Origin: an uncultured Pedosphaera sp.
GTDB taxonomy: Bacteria; Verrucomicrobiota; Verrucomicrobiia; Limisphaerales; Pedosphaeraceae
Length of the DNA: 64,000 bases
Reading direction: 5' to 3'
Assembly: GCA_903918755.1 (NCBI GenBank)
Contig: CAIXFN010000107.1
Location: 1-64,000 of the forward strand
A program made the position numbers and the translations under genes. Below, piece by piece: positions 27,082-36,333 of this stretch (within the stretch, counting starts at the first letter, position 1; the number at the start of each line of letters is the position of its first letter). The notes under the pieces were generated by a model. The model saw nothing but the letters and a program-made list of their open reading frames with translations, was not told where the DNA came from and did not search any database.

Positions 27082-28419
27082 TCAGGCGGCCCCAGCCGGG
27101 CTTGGTTTTCGGTGTTTGCGAAAATCCTGAATGGTGGCCGTGCATGCCGCCAGGGTCTCGGACGCCATTTGTTCGGCATTGAAAATCTCGCGCGCCGCTT
27201 TCAGCCCGGCTGCTCCCAGGCTGGCGAGACGCGCCGGATCTGCCAGCAGCGACTCCAGTGCCTTCGCCAGGGCCGGCGCACTGCCCGGTTCGCACAGGAT
27301 CCCCGCGCCAGAGGCCTCGACCACCTCGGGAAAACCTGCATGCCGAGGCTGGACCACTGGCACGCCCTGCGCAAAGGCCTCCACCAGGTAAAGCCCGAAG
27401 GCTTCGCCGTAAAGCGCCGGCACCGATAACACCGAAAGCGACCGTAAGAAATCGCTCTTCGCGGCGCGGTCCACATTCGGATGGAATTCGACGTCGCCCA
27501 TCACGCCCGCGGCGGCAAGTTTGCCTTTCAATTCGTTGACCAGGGGCAGGTCGGAGGGACCACAGCCACCACCCACCTTCAATCGGAGACCGGGAATCCG
27601 GTTTGCCGCTTTCAATTGGATGAATGCCTCGACCAGTGTCGGCAATCCCTTTTCGCGGCACATCCGGGCGAAGAACCCCAGCACGGGCGGGTTGGGGAAT
27701 TCCCCGGTCGTGCGCGGTTTCGGATATTCCTCGGGATTGACGCCGTTAAAAATCACGCGGATGCGCTCCGGTGGCAGGTTCAACCGGCGCCCCATCAATT
27801 CCCCGAAGTACCGCGTCGGCGGGATGAATAAATCCACGTCCCGGGCTCGTTCGGCCAACGTGCGCCAGACCAGCTCACGGTGCGAATCGGGTAACCCGTC
27901 CAAAAAACCGTCTTCCCCCTGCAGCACGCAGGCGACCGGGACATTCAGTTCCTGTTTGATGCGGCGCGCCATGCCGATCAACAGTGCGTTGGAAAGGCAC
28001 ACGATATCCGGTCGTACCTGGGTTTTCAGGAAAGTGATGAGCTCCTCCAAATCGCGCGCCTGATGCCCTTCCTCGCCCCGGATCATCGAGAGGGTGATGT
28101 CGCCGAGGTCGGATGCCCGCGTCTTGGCCGTGCGCCCCGCCGCCCACTTTAACAACCGTGGCGAATTGAAAAGCCGGTGGACCCACTCCGGCGCCCGGCG
28201 AAACCAGGCGGATTTTTGTTCCAGATAGACATTGATGCCGTTGAAGAACAAAGGCGTGCCGGCGCTCTGGTTGACTTCATCCAGCGTGAGCGGGAGATAA
28301 ACCGGGATCATCAGGGCTTCATGTCCCGCGCGGCGCAAAGCCGCCACGAGCGCGTTGTCGCGAAAGCAATTCCCGCAATACATGGCCCCGGCACCTGGCG
28401 TGATTTGGACGATGTTCAT
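27082..28419 (-). CDS. Glycosyltransferase family 4
   Basis: A 445-aa GT-B fold glycosyltransferase. The N-terminal half starts NIVQITPGAGAMYCGNCFRDN, the acceptor-binding side of a GT4/GT1 enzyme; the C-terminal half has VLGFFARMCREKGLPTLVEAF and the retaining EX7E block GEAFGLYLVEAFAQG (about 363-377) that contacts the nucleotide sugar. The N-terminal signature is the one seen in Planctomycetota and Verrucomicrobiota GT4 proteins of unknown acceptor. No export signal, so it acts on the cytosolic face. It precedes the thioesterase gene and is divergent from hflX. Confidence 0.88.
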   Translation of the reverse strand: MNIVQITPGAGAMYCGNCFRDNALVAALRRAGHEALMIPVYLPLTLDEVNQSAGTPLFFNGINVYLEQKSAWFRRAPEWVHRLFNSPRLLKWAAGRTAKTRASDLGDITLSMIRGEEGHQARDLEELITFLKTQVRPDIVCLSNALLIGMARRIKQELNVPVACVLQGEDGFLDGLPDSHRELVWRTLAERARDVDLFIPPTRYFGELMGRRLNLPPERIRVIFNGVNPEEYPKPRTTGEFPNPPVLGFFARMCREKGLPTLVEAFIQLKAANRIPGLRLKVGGGCGPSDLPLVNELKGKLAAAGVMGDVEFHPNVDRAAKSDFLRSLSVLSVPALYGEAFGLYLVEAFAQGVPVVQPRHAGFPEVVEASGAGILCEPGSAPALAKALESLLADPARLASLGAAGLKAAREIFNAEQMASETLAACTATIQDFRKHRKPSPAGAA

Positions 28420-28912
28420 GAGCTCGTAACCGCCCGCAAGTTAGCACGAAATCTCCCTCCGCAAAGCAGGAATTGTCCGGGACGATGGCAGGGGGATCAG
28501 CGCCCCAGCGGACGTTCGCGTGCTGCGCTTGGCCAGGTGAGGATGTAAACGCTCGCTACTTGAAATCCTCATCCGGAAATGCAAAACGGCCGGACTTGCG
28601 TCCAGCCGTTACGATGAGTACCGACCCTATTCATTCGCACTGTCAACCGCGCGGGGGCGAAGATTCTGTTGCTGGCGGCGTGGTCTGGTAGGGGCGATTT
28701 GCTCCGACCGCCGACTTGCCCAACCCTGCCGCTTAACTGACTGTTTCAAATTACGTCGGGGTCCTGGGTGGAGACAGTCGCCAATACTGGTGACAGCTTT
28801 TGGTGGTCGGAATTAGCCTGGATCCATTATGGCGCCGTGCCAAGGCCACGCGAAATACCCCCTTTTCAAAGGCCGGAAGGGTGTTATGGTGGGGCGTAAT
28901 CAATAACCGTCA
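28420..28912. other. Intergenic region between divergent GT4 and hflX genes
   Basis: 493 bp without a supported gene. It should hold both promoters. The notable structure is a hairpin at 28585-28610: AACGGC-C-GGAC / GTCC-A-GCCGTT with loop TTGC, ten base pairs broken by one mismatch. It has no T-run after it, so it is not a standard terminator; it would lie in the untranslated leader of hflX if transcription starts upstream. Confidence 0.5.
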
Positions 28913-30232
28913 TTGAAAGCCTTAATCTCGACCTCAACCAAGCGGACCGAACGGGTTTTTCTCGTGGGCGTGGAACTCAAGAACCGCACCGCTCTGGACA
29001 CGCGTGATTCGCTCGATGAGCTCTCCGAACTGGCTTCCACCGCCGGCGGCGAGGTCGTCGGTGACGGCATCCAGAAGCTCGAGGCCCCTATCGCCGCCAC
29101 CTTTATCGGCACGGGCAAAGCGGATGAATTCGCCCGTCAGTGCCAGGGACAGGATGTGGACACGGTCATTTTTGATGACGAACTTTCCCCCGCCCAGAGT
29201 CGCAACCTGGAGCAGGTATTTGAATGCAAGGTTTTGGACCGGACGGCTCTTATCCTCGATATTTTCGCCCAGCGCGCCCGCACCAAGGAAGGCAAGCTCC
29301 AGATTGAACTGGCTCAACTCCAGCACTTGCTCCCCCGGCTCACGCGGTTTTGGGGCCACTTGTCGCGCCAAAAAGGCGGCATCGGCATGCGGGGTGACGG
29401 TGAAACCCAGTTGGAAACCGACCGTCGCCGCGTTCAGGACCGGATTTCCCGGATCGCCCGGGAACTGGACGTCGTCCGCCGGCAGCGCGCGACCCAACGC
29501 CAGGGTCGCCAACGCAATCTCTGGCCGCTGGCCTCCATCGTGGGTTACACCAACGCTGGCAAGTCCACGTTGCTCAATGCCCTGACCGGCGCGACGGTGC
29601 TGGCGGAGGATAAACTTTTTGCAACGCTGGATCCCACCACCCGTCGCTTGCGGCTGCCGACCAATCAGAATGTGCTCCTCACCGACACCGTCGGTTTCAT
29701 CCGCAAGTTGCCGCACGGTTTGGTCGAAGCTTTCAAGGCCACCCTCGAAGAAGTGGTGCAGGCCGACCTCCTCCTGCACGTCGTGGATGCCAGCCACCCG
29801 CAGGCCGAGGAGCAAATCCAGGCCGTAAATGCCGTGTTGGAGGAAATCGGCGCCAGCGGCAAGCCCACCATCATGGTGCTCAACAAAGTAGACCGGTTAA
29901 CCGCGAACGGCCACGCGGGCGGTGAGAAATTCCTGCCACGGTTTCCCAACGCCGTGGCCGTCTCCGCCCTTACCGGGGAAGGCTTGCCCACTTTGCTGGC
30001 CGAGTTGAACACGCAGGTGCGGCCGATCCGTGAATTTGTTGAGTTGTCCGTACCCCATGCCGAGTCCGCTGTCATCGCCCGCCTCCATGCGGTCGGGCAG
30101 GTGATCGAACGGAACTACAACGGAGAACAGGCCTGGTTCAAGGTGCGCCTGCCGCCTCATCTCCACGTCGAGTTCGCGCCCTTCATCGTGCAGGAGTTGC
30201 AACTGCCGACCCCGGCCGACCCGCCCGCCTGA
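28913..30232 (+). CDS. hflX: GTPase HflX (ribosome-associated)
   Basis: A 439-aa GTPase that binds the large ribosomal subunit and splits stalled ribosomes. The N-terminal HflX domain has GTGKADEF (about 65-72), and the glycine-rich GGIGMRGDGETQLETDRR block (about 158-175) that is the family hallmark. The G domain begins at VGYTNAGKSTLLNALTGA (G1), with DTVGF (G3) and NKVDR (G4) in place. Initiation is at a TTG (28913): no in-frame ATG lies before the folded domain. It ends one base before the stop of the convergent glutamine-synthetase-like gene. Confidence 0.95.
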   Translation: MKALISTSTKRTERVFLVGVELKNRTALDTRDSLDELSELASTAGGEVVGDGIQKLEAPIAATFIGTGKADEFARQCQGQDVDTVIFDDELSPAQSRNLEQVFECKVLDRTALILDIFAQRARTKEGKLQIELAQLQHLLPRLTRFWGHLSRQKGGIGMRGDGETQLETDRRRVQDRISRIARELDVVRRQRATQRQGRQRNLWPLASIVGYTNAGKSTLLNALTGATVLAEDKLFATLDPTTRRLRLPTNQNVLLTDTVGFIRKLPHGLVEAFKATLEEVVQADLLLHVVDASHPQAEEQIQAVNAVLEEIGASGKPTIMVLNKVDRLTANGHAGGEKFLPRFPNAVAVSALTGEGLPTLLAELNTQVRPIREFVELSVPHAESAVIARLHAVGQVIERNYNGEQAWFKVRLPPHLHVEFAPFIVQELQLPTPADPPA

Positions 30233-30233
30233 G

Positions 30234-31592
30234 CTAAATTCGTTCGAAATAGCGGACCTTTTCCCAGTCCGTGACCGCGTCCGCAAATGCCGCGACTTCG
30301 CACCGCGCCGTGTGGACATAGTAGTCCACCACCGCCTCGCCCAGGGTTTCCCGTGCGAGTCGACTCTTATCCAACAGATCCGCCGCCTCGCGGAGTGACC
30401 GTGGGAGCGCCGCCAGGTTCGGGTCGGTGTAGGCGTTGCCTGTATACAATTCTCCGCAATCCAGATCCTCGCGCACCCCGGCCATGCCGGCGGCGATCAT
30501 CGCGGCGAAAGCCAGATAGGGATTGGCATCGGCGCCAGGCATGCGGTTTTCCAGCCGGAAGGAGTTGCCTTCTCCCACGACCCGGAATCCCACGGTGCGG
30601 TTGTCATAGGCCCAGGCCATCTTGGTCGGCGCCCAGCTTCCGGGCTGGTAGCGCTTGTAAGCATTGATGGTCGGGGCGTAGCAGTAGCTCAACTCGGGGG
30701 AGTATTTCATCAGTCCACCCAGGAACTGGCGGAAGAACCGCGAGCCGGTCTGCTTCTTCTCATCCCAGAAAAGCGCCTTCCCATCCCGCCAGAGGCTTTG
30801 ATGGATGTGGCAACTGCTGCCGACTTCGGCGGCGTCCACCTTGGCCATGAAAGTGATCGATTTGCCGTTCTGGTGCGCGATTTCCTTGGCTCCCTGTTTG
30901 AAGACCAAATGCCGGTCCGCCATGGGCAGCGGCTCCGCATACAGGAAATTCACCTCGTGCTGGCCCTTGCCCCATTCCCCCTTGGAGGATTCCACCGGCA
31001 CATCGGCCGCATCCATAAAGTTACGCATGGCCCGGAAGATGGTCTCCTCTCGCGCCGGTTGCATGGTGTGGTAATCAATGCGGTAATCACTCGCGGGGGT
31101 CAGGCCCGCATATCGACTGGCAAACGCCGCCGGGTAGGTGTCGTTATAGAGAAAGAATTCCAGCTCGCTCGCGATCTGGCAGACCAGGCCCTGCTCGCGC
31201 AAAAATTCCAATTGACGCAACAAGACCGAGCGTGGCGCCTCCTCCACCCGGTTGCCCCCGGGATGATGCAAGTCGCAGATGACCATCGCCGCCCCTGGCT
31301 GCCAGGGCAGCAGCCGCAGGGTGTTCAGATCCGGCCGCATGGCAAAATCCCCAAATCCCTTCTCCCAGTTCGCCAGTTGGAAGCCGCTGAGCGGGTCCAT
31401 CTCCATATTCAACGTCAGCAGGTAGTTGCACCCGTGTGTGCCCGATTTCACGGCGTGTTCGAGAAAATAATGGGCGGTGAGGCGCTTGCCGATCAGGCGC
31501 CCAAACCCATCGGGAAACACCATGAGGACGGTGTCGATTTCCTTCTTTTGAATTTTGGCCTTCAGGGCCGCAAGGGTCAGGCGGGGTTGCAT
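30234..31592 (-). CDS. Glutamine synthetase-like ligase (GlnA/PuuA type)
   Basis: A 452-aa member of the glutamine synthetase superfamily, which uses ATP to join ammonia or an amine to glutamate. Recognisable blocks are SELEFFLYND (metal site, about 143-152), EWGKGQHEVNF (about 207-217), AAEVGSSCHIHQSLW (about 251-265) and the glutamate-site stretch ENRMPGADANPYLAFAAM (about 356-373). The length and lack of the GlnA adenylylation loop fit the gamma-glutamylating branch (PuuA, GlnT, FluG-like) better than the housekeeping enzyme. It is last in a run after an Fe-alcohol dehydrogenase and an aldehyde dehydrogenase, which suggests use of an amino alcohol or polyamine as nitrogen source. Confidence 0.85.
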   Translation of the reverse strand: MQPRLTLAALKAKIQKKEIDTVLMVFPDGFGRLIGKRLTAHYFLEHAVKSGTHGCNYLLTLNMEMDPLSGFQLANWEKGFGDFAMRPDLNTLRLLPWQPGAAMVICDLHHPGGNRVEEAPRSVLLRQLEFLREQGLVCQIASELEFFLYNDTYPAAFASRYAGLTPASDYRIDYHTMQPAREETIFRAMRNFMDAADVPVESSKGEWGKGQHEVNFLYAEPLPMADRHLVFKQGAKEIAHQNGKSITFMAKVDAAEVGSSCHIHQSLWRDGKALFWDEKKQTGSRFFRQFLGGLMKYSPELSYCYAPTINAYKRYQPGSWAPTKMAWAYDNRTVGFRVVGEGNSFRLENRMPGADANPYLAFAAMIAAGMAGVREDLDCGELYTGNAYTDPNLAALPRSLREAADLLDKSRLARETLGEAVVDYYVHTARCEVAAFADAVTDWEKVRYFERI

Positions 31593-31598
31593 AGTAAA

Positions 31599-33029
31599 TC
31601 AATCCGCAATGTAAACATTCTTCAATTCGGTATAGCCCTCCAGCGCCGCCTGGCCCAGGTCGCGGCCCAGGCCGCTCTGTTTGTAGCCGCCAAACGGAGC
31701 TTCCACGTGCAGGCTATTGTGGCAATTCACACTCAACACGCCGCTTTGCACCCGTCGGGCCACCCGCAGGGCGCGCTTCAGATCGTTGGTCCAGAGCGAG
31801 CCGCTCAGTCCGTATGGTGACGCGTTGACTTCTGCCAGCATGTCCGCTTCGTTATCAAACGGCCGGATGCACACCACCGGGCCGAAGATTTCCTCGTTCC
31901 AGATCCGGTCCGTCGTCTGGCAGCCAATCACCACCGCCGGGTTCAGATAATAGCCCGGCCGCGCGGGCCGGTCGCCCCCGCATAGCAACTGGAGATGCGG
32001 TGCCGTCGCGTCGGGCAGGTAGGCCTCCACCGTCTCCCGTTGCTGACTTGAGACCAACGGTCCCAACTGGGTGCTTTCCGAGGCCGGGTCCCCGACCACC
32101 AACTTTTGGGTCGCGGCCACAAAGAGGTCCACGAATTTCTGAAACACCGGCCGCTCGACAAAGACCCGGCTGCGCGCGCAGCAATCTTGTCCCGTATTCC
32201 CGAACACGCTCAGGGGTGAACTGCTGGCGGCCTTTTCCAGGTCGCTGTCCGCGAACACGATGTTCGGCGATTTGCCCCCCAACTCCAGTGACACGCGTTT
32301 GATGTCCCGCGCCGCCAGTTGCATGATCCGGGAACCCACGGCCGTGGAACCCGTGAAGGAAATCTTGCGCACCAGCGGATGCTGAACCAGCGCGTCCCCG
32401 ATTTCCGGTCCCGCGCCCGCCAATACCTGCAACACGCCGGCGGGCAGGCCGGCTTCATGTGCCAGTTCACCCAACCGCAGCGCGGTCAATGGTGATTGGC
32501 GCGCCGGCTTGAGGACCACGCAATTCCCCGCGGCCAGCGCGGGAGCCACCTTCCAGGTCGCGATGGGGAAGGGAAAATTCCACGGCACGATCGCTGCAAC
32601 CACCCCCATCGGTTGACGTAAGGTGAAATCAAATCCGCCCCGCCATACCGGAATGGTCTGCCCGCAGAATTTGGTGATCGCTCCCGCGTAATACTCGAAG
32701 GTCCGCGCCCCCATTGCGACTTCATCCCGCGCATCCGCGATCGGCTTCCCGATGGACACACTTTCCAGTTGCGCCAGTTCCTCCGCGTGCGCCCGCAACA
32801 CCCGGGCAATCTCGAACATCACTTCCGACCGGCGACCCGGGGTGTAATCGCGCCAGCTCTGCTCGAAGGCCCGGTGCGCTCCGGCCACCGCGATTTCCAA
32901 CTCGCGGATCCCCGCCATGGCCACCTCCGTCAGCACGGCTTCCGTGGCGGGATTTACCAGCGGCAGCGTGCGACCATCCGCCGCGGGGCGGGATTCTCCG
33001 TCAATAAACAAGCGCGTTGGGTAATTCAT
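31599..33029 (-). CDS. Aldehyde dehydrogenase
   Basis: A 476-aa NAD(P)-dependent aldehyde dehydrogenase. Catalytic Glu249 in VSLELGGKSPN and nucleophile Cys283 in GNTGQDCCARSR are in place, as are the nucleotide-binding PWNFPFPIATWK block (about 149-160) and GSTAVGS loop. The closest-looking subfamily is the betaine-aldehyde / gamma-glutamyl-aminobutyraldehyde group. It lies 6 bp from both neighbours (Fe-alcohol dehydrogenase upstream, glutamine-synthetase-like gene downstream), so the three form one operon; it probably oxidises the aldehyde made by its upstream partner. Confidence 0.92.
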   Translation of the reverse strand: MNYPTRLFIDGESRPAADGRTLPLVNPATEAVLTEVAMAGIRELEIAVAGAHRAFEQSWRDYTPGRRSEVMFEIARVLRAHAEELAQLESVSIGKPIADARDEVAMGARTFEYYAGAITKFCGQTIPVWRGGFDFTLRQPMGVVAAIVPWNFPFPIATWKVAPALAAGNCVVLKPARQSPLTALRLGELAHEAGLPAGVLQVLAGAGPEIGDALVQHPLVRKISFTGSTAVGSRIMQLAARDIKRVSLELGGKSPNIVFADSDLEKAASSSPLSVFGNTGQDCCARSRVFVERPVFQKFVDLFVAATQKLVVGDPASESTQLGPLVSSQQRETVEAYLPDATAPHLQLLCGGDRPARPGYYLNPAVVIGCQTTDRIWNEEIFGPVVCIRPFDNEADMLAEVNASPYGLSGSLWTNDLKRALRVARRVQSGVLSVNCHNSLHVEAPFGGYKQSGLGRDLGQAALEGYTELKNVYIAD

Positions 33030-33034
33030 GGGGA

Positions 33035-34147
33035 TTAAAGTGCCTGCGAGTAGAGCGCGTGCAAATCGGCGCGGGTCACCGGCACCGGATTGGTTTGATG
33101 GCAGGAATCGGCCCAGGCTTGGTCAGCCAGCGCGACCAAATGGGATTCGTTGACCCCGTAAGCCCGCAAACCCGGCGCGAGGCCGATCTCCCGGAATAGG
33201 TCGCCCACGTGCTGAATCGTCGCCGCGTCGTCCGGATTGGCCAAGCCCAGCGCGATGCCCACCCGCCGGTACAGCCTGGGTTTTCGGGCCGCGTTGAACT
33301 GCATGACGAAAGGCGCGCACAGGGCGTTCGCCGTGCCATGGTGCATGCCGCAAATCGTGGACAAGGGATGCGCCAGGGAATGAATCGCGCCCAAATCCTT
33401 CTGGAACGCGATCGCCCCCATCATGGCGGCGATTAGCATTTCGCCGCGCGCTTCCAAATCATTCCCGTCTTTCACCGCGCGGGCCAGTGACCGGCCGATC
33501 AAATGGATGCCTTCCAAGGCGATGCCATCGCACGGCGGGTGGAAAACCGGCGACGTAAAGGACTCGATGCAGTGGATCAGCGCGTCGGCGCCGGTGGCCG
33601 CCGTCAACTTGGGCGGCAATCCCCGGGTCACCTCCGGATCCAGGATCACGAGGCTCGCCAAAAGCGAGGGGTGAAAAATAACCTGCTTGCGTCCCTCGTG
33701 AATGATGACGGAACTGCGTCCGACTTCGCTGCCGGTGCCCGCTGTGGTGGGGATGGTGATGCACGGCGCCAGTCCGCTCCAGTCAGCGCCAAAATCAAAG
33801 GGCAGCAGCGGTTGCTCAGGTCGTTTCAGGCAAATCCGGATGACCTTGCCCACATCCAAGGCGCTGCCGCCGCCGAAGGCGATCACCGAATCGCAGTTTC
33901 CCGCGCGGTACGCCCCTGTGGCCGCCATCACGTCCTCCAAAGTGGGATTGGGATGCACGCCCGCAAACACGGCCCAGTGTCCGCCGCCAATCTTTTCCAA
34001 TGATTTGAAGGCGGGCGTCGGCACCAACCCCGGATCGGTGACCACCAGCGGCCGGCTGACTCCGAGCTTTAGCAGGTGCTGGGGTAATTCGGCCAGGGTG
34101 CCTGCGCCAAAACGCACGTTGGTAGGAAACGAGAAATTCGCGGTCAT
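33035..34147 (-). CDS. Iron-containing alcohol dehydrogenase
   Basis: A 370-aa group III dehydrogenase that oxidises a primary alcohol with NAD(P). The nucleotide site AFGGGSALDVGKVI (about 88-101) and IPTTAGTGSEVGRSSVI (about 131-147) are standard, and metal ligands are in the DALIHCIES and AIHSLAHPLSTICGMHHGTANA region (about 255-276). It is first of the three-gene run; its stop lies 5 bp before the aldehyde dehydrogenase start. In such clusters it supplies the aldehyde for the next enzyme. Natural substrate unknown; an amino alcohol is a reasonable guess from the ligase gene at the operon end. Confidence 0.92.
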   Translation of the reverse strand: MTANFSFPTNVRFGAGTLAELPQHLLKLGVSRPLVVTDPGLVPTPAFKSLEKIGGGHWAVFAGVHPNPTLEDVMAATGAYRAGNCDSVIAFGGGSALDVGKVIRICLKRPEQPLLPFDFGADWSGLAPCITIPTTAGTGSEVGRSSVIIHEGRKQVIFHPSLLASLVILDPEVTRGLPPKLTAATGADALIHCIESFTSPVFHPPCDGIALEGIHLIGRSLARAVKDGNDLEARGEMLIAAMMGAIAFQKDLGAIHSLAHPLSTICGMHHGTANALCAPFVMQFNAARKPRLYRRVGIALGLANPDDAATIQHVGDLFREIGLAPGLRAYGVNESHLVALADQAWADSCHQTNPVPVTRADLHALYSQAL

Positions 34148-34297
34148 TGATTCAATTATTCGCTGCTATTCAGTCCCGGAACGAAGAGCTTCCGAAAATC
34201 GCCGGACCAGTCTTCCCCTGGCCAGCGCCCGTCCGGTTCGTCCTTGGCATCCAGTCAAATTCTGCCCGCTTTGGCAAGTGGCATTTTCGTGCCCGGA

Positions 34298-34705
34298 TCA
34301 AGGGGCCTGCCTTGCCTTGCTCATCGCTGGCTCGCGTTGTTCTGTGTCGGGAGGTTGCGGCACCGCCAGGAGGTAGCCACTTTCTGTGGGCAGATGCAAA
34401 ATCAACTTCACCGGCGTGTTCTGATCACGTGGTGCCACCGGGGTCATATCCTGAGTTGGCGCTCCGGGTTGGTTAATGGCTCGCCCATCTGCGAAGAACC
34501 ATATGAGCACCAAGGCCGACGCCAGCAATAATATCGGAGCGATGATAAACAGTCCGAACCCAAACGGTAGCGCCGAAAGCCATTGCAGACCCGGCGCCTT
34601 TTTCCGCCACCCCACCAAGAACCAAACCGTCCCCGTGATCAGGCAAGCCCATAAAAGTAAGAATAGGATTCCCCAGAGCAGAATGAAGGAGCCGGGCGCT
34701 TCCAT
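34298..34705 (-). CDS. Small membrane protein, unknown
   Basis: A 135-aa protein with two strong hydrophobic helices (about 7-30 and 44-70) and a hydrophilic C-terminal tail rich in Pro and Gln. No known domain seen. It starts 5 bp after the small hypothetical gene and ends a six-gene run on the minus strand headed by the PadR gene. The close packing suggests it belongs to that run; its own function is open. Confidence 0.5.
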   Translation of the reverse strand: MEAPGSFILLWGILFLLLWACLITGTVWFLVGWRKKAPGLQWLSALPFGFGLFIIAPILLLASALVLIWFFADGRAINQPGAPTQDMTPVAPRDQNTPVKLILHLPTESGYLLAVPQPPDTEQREPAMSKARQAP

Positions 34706-34710
34706 ATTGC

Positions 34711-34902
34711 TTACCTTGGCAGGTAGCCCTCACGTTGCCTCGCGACGAAAACTGAAATCATCTCCACATCTGCGGCGCGGATCGGCAGATTGTTGGGCCA
34801 CACTGTGATCAGCCGGGTTGATTTCACCGGACGGAATTTGAACTCGTCGGCTGGTTTTGGCAACCAGAATGGGGTGGCCTTTTCCGGCCGCGTCACGACC
34901 AA
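34711..34902 (-). CDS. Small hypothetical protein
   Basis: A 63-aa protein read from a TTG start, 7 bp after one gene and 5 bp before the next. The sequence (FWLPKPADEFKFRPVKS then VISVFVARQ-like tail) has no membrane helix or known motif and the open frame extends upstream over the neighbour's 3' end, so this could be a chance frame. I keep it because it fills the gap in an otherwise tight run. Confidence 0.35.
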   Translation of the reverse strand: MVVTRPEKATPFWLPKPADEFKFRPVKSTRLITVWPNNLPIRAADVEMISVFVARQREGYLPR

Positions 34903-34909
34903 TGCGCGC

Positions 34910-35485
34910 CTAATTCGCGGGGTCGGAATCCTCGTTTGCCCGAAGTTGGCGAAAGTAACGCCAGTAGTAAACGTTCAATCCAGTGTAGCCGGCGGCGAAA
35001 ATGATGAAGCCTAAGTAGATGCCGCCTTTTTCCCGGGGCACCACCAGGGCCACCAGGAGATACAGCCCGGAAAACGCCACGAAATATCGAAGGGTCGCCC
35101 GTTTGAGGGCAGCAAACGCGGAGGGTTCCCGCAACAAGCGGGGGGCCAACATCATCGTGCCCCAAAAAGTAAACATTCCCGGTTGCACGATGGGTTGCAG
35201 CAGTTCGAGCACCGGGGCATTCCCGAGCAGGAGCCATTCGACCGCCAATCCCAGCGAACCAAACAGGAGATACTGGTTCCGGGCCGCCGTCGCGGGGCGA
35301 CGATTCCCGCGCGATCCGGCTTCCCCGACAAAATAACCCACCACCATGAGCGCGGTGTAGCTGATCATGGTCACGCCAAAAGCTCGCGGATTACGATGGG
35401 AAAGGACCTGATTGAGCACCTCGCCCGGGATGGTCGAAACCAGCCCGATCCCGACAAAGCAAAGGAATTGTTTCATGCCGCCCAT
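34910..35485 (-). CDS. Polytopic membrane protein, unknown
   Basis: A 191-aa inner-membrane protein with five or so hydrophobic segments (about 5-20, 34-52, 70-88, 95-115, 135-155). Starts are possible at 35485 (used here) or 35476. The frame is open farther upstream but only across the PDZ gene. I do not recognise the family. It follows the PDZ lipoprotein gene by 44 bp and belongs to the PadR-headed run. Confidence 0.6.
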   Translation of the reverse strand: MGGMKQFLCFVGIGLVSTIPGEVLNQVLSHRNPRAFGVTMISYTALMVVGYFVGEAGSRGNRRPATAARNQYLLFGSLGLAVEWLLLGNAPVLELLQPIVQPGMFTFWGTMMLAPRLLREPSAFAALKRATLRYFVAFSGLYLLVALVVPREKGGIYLGFIIFAAGYTGLNVYYWRYFRQLRANEDSDPAN

Positions 35486-35529
35486 CCGTTGACGCCTCGC
35501 CCTCCGGCGGGCGGCTTGGCCGACTCCCA

Positions 35530-36267
35530 CTATGGTCGTGCGGCCTCCGCCGGGGTTGCCGCCGGGACCGCCTCCTGGGCCAGGATGGTTTTGGAACGCG
35601 AAACCTGGAAAATGGCCGCCCACGCCTGCCACTCCATATTTTGAATGTCGCCTTTGCCCCCACTGGCCCGGCGGTAAGTGTTTACGACCGAGTCCAATTG
35701 TTCCCGCTTGATGGCCTCGGGTTCATACCCCAGCGCCACCAGGGAAAAGCCATGGACCGGCCACAAATCCGGGGGCCGCAAAACGGGCGGCAACGACACC
35801 GAAAAAATGCCGGCGTTCCGGAATTTCTCGCGTCCGACCACCACGCTTAACTCCGTCATCCCACCCGGCCGCCGCACCTTTACGTTCAACGTTTGTCCGG
35901 GAGTCGATCGATCCACCGCCAGGTAAAAATCCGCGAGATTGGTCAAAGGCCGGTGGGCCACCTCGATAACCAGATCGCCCGGACGCAACCCCGCCTGCCA
36001 CGCGGGTGCATTCGTGGCCAGGGCCTTTACCAATAGTCCCGCCCGGTGCGCGCAGTCCAATTCCGCCGGCAGCACATTCACCACGTCGCTATTGCCAAAA
36101 AAACGGGGCCGCTGGGCCAGCTTGTATTCTCCGCCCACCCAACCGCGCTCATGCACAGGTTTTTCCTTGGGGGGAGCCGTGGCGCATCCGGCGAAAAGGA
36201 TACCAGCCATGACCACCGCCAGCCCTAACGCCGGCCCACTTGATAAACGCTTGCTCATGTTGTTCAT
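35530..36267 (-). CDS. PDZ-domain lipoprotein
   Basis: A 245-aa envelope protein. The start at 36267 opens a lipoprotein signal with lipobox LFAGC, so Cys28 would carry lipid. A PDZ fold follows at about 70-150 (core: APAWQAGLRPGDLVIEVAHRPL), the type that binds C-terminal peptide tails in envelope proteases and chaperones. No protease domain is attached, so it is an adaptor or sensor rather than a DegP-type enzyme. The remaining ~90 residues are unassigned. Second-last of the larger proteins in the PadR-headed run. Confidence 0.75.
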   Translation of the reverse strand: MNNMSKRLSSGPALGLAVVMAGILFAGCATAPPKEKPVHERGWVGGEYKLAQRPRFFGNSDVVNVLPAELDCAHRAGLLVKALATNAPAWQAGLRPGDLVIEVAHRPLTNLADFYLAVDRSTPGQTLNVKVRRPGGMTELSVVVGREKFRNAGIFSVSLPPVLRPPDLWPVHGFSLVALGYEPEAIKREQLDSVVNTYRRASGGKGDIQNMEWQAWAAIFQVSRSKTILAQEAVPAATPAEAARP

Positions 36268-36333
36268 AGAACCGATATACCTTTCAGCAAAAGGCATGTC
36301 AACCTTTGACTGTGAGGTATTGGTTTCATCGTT

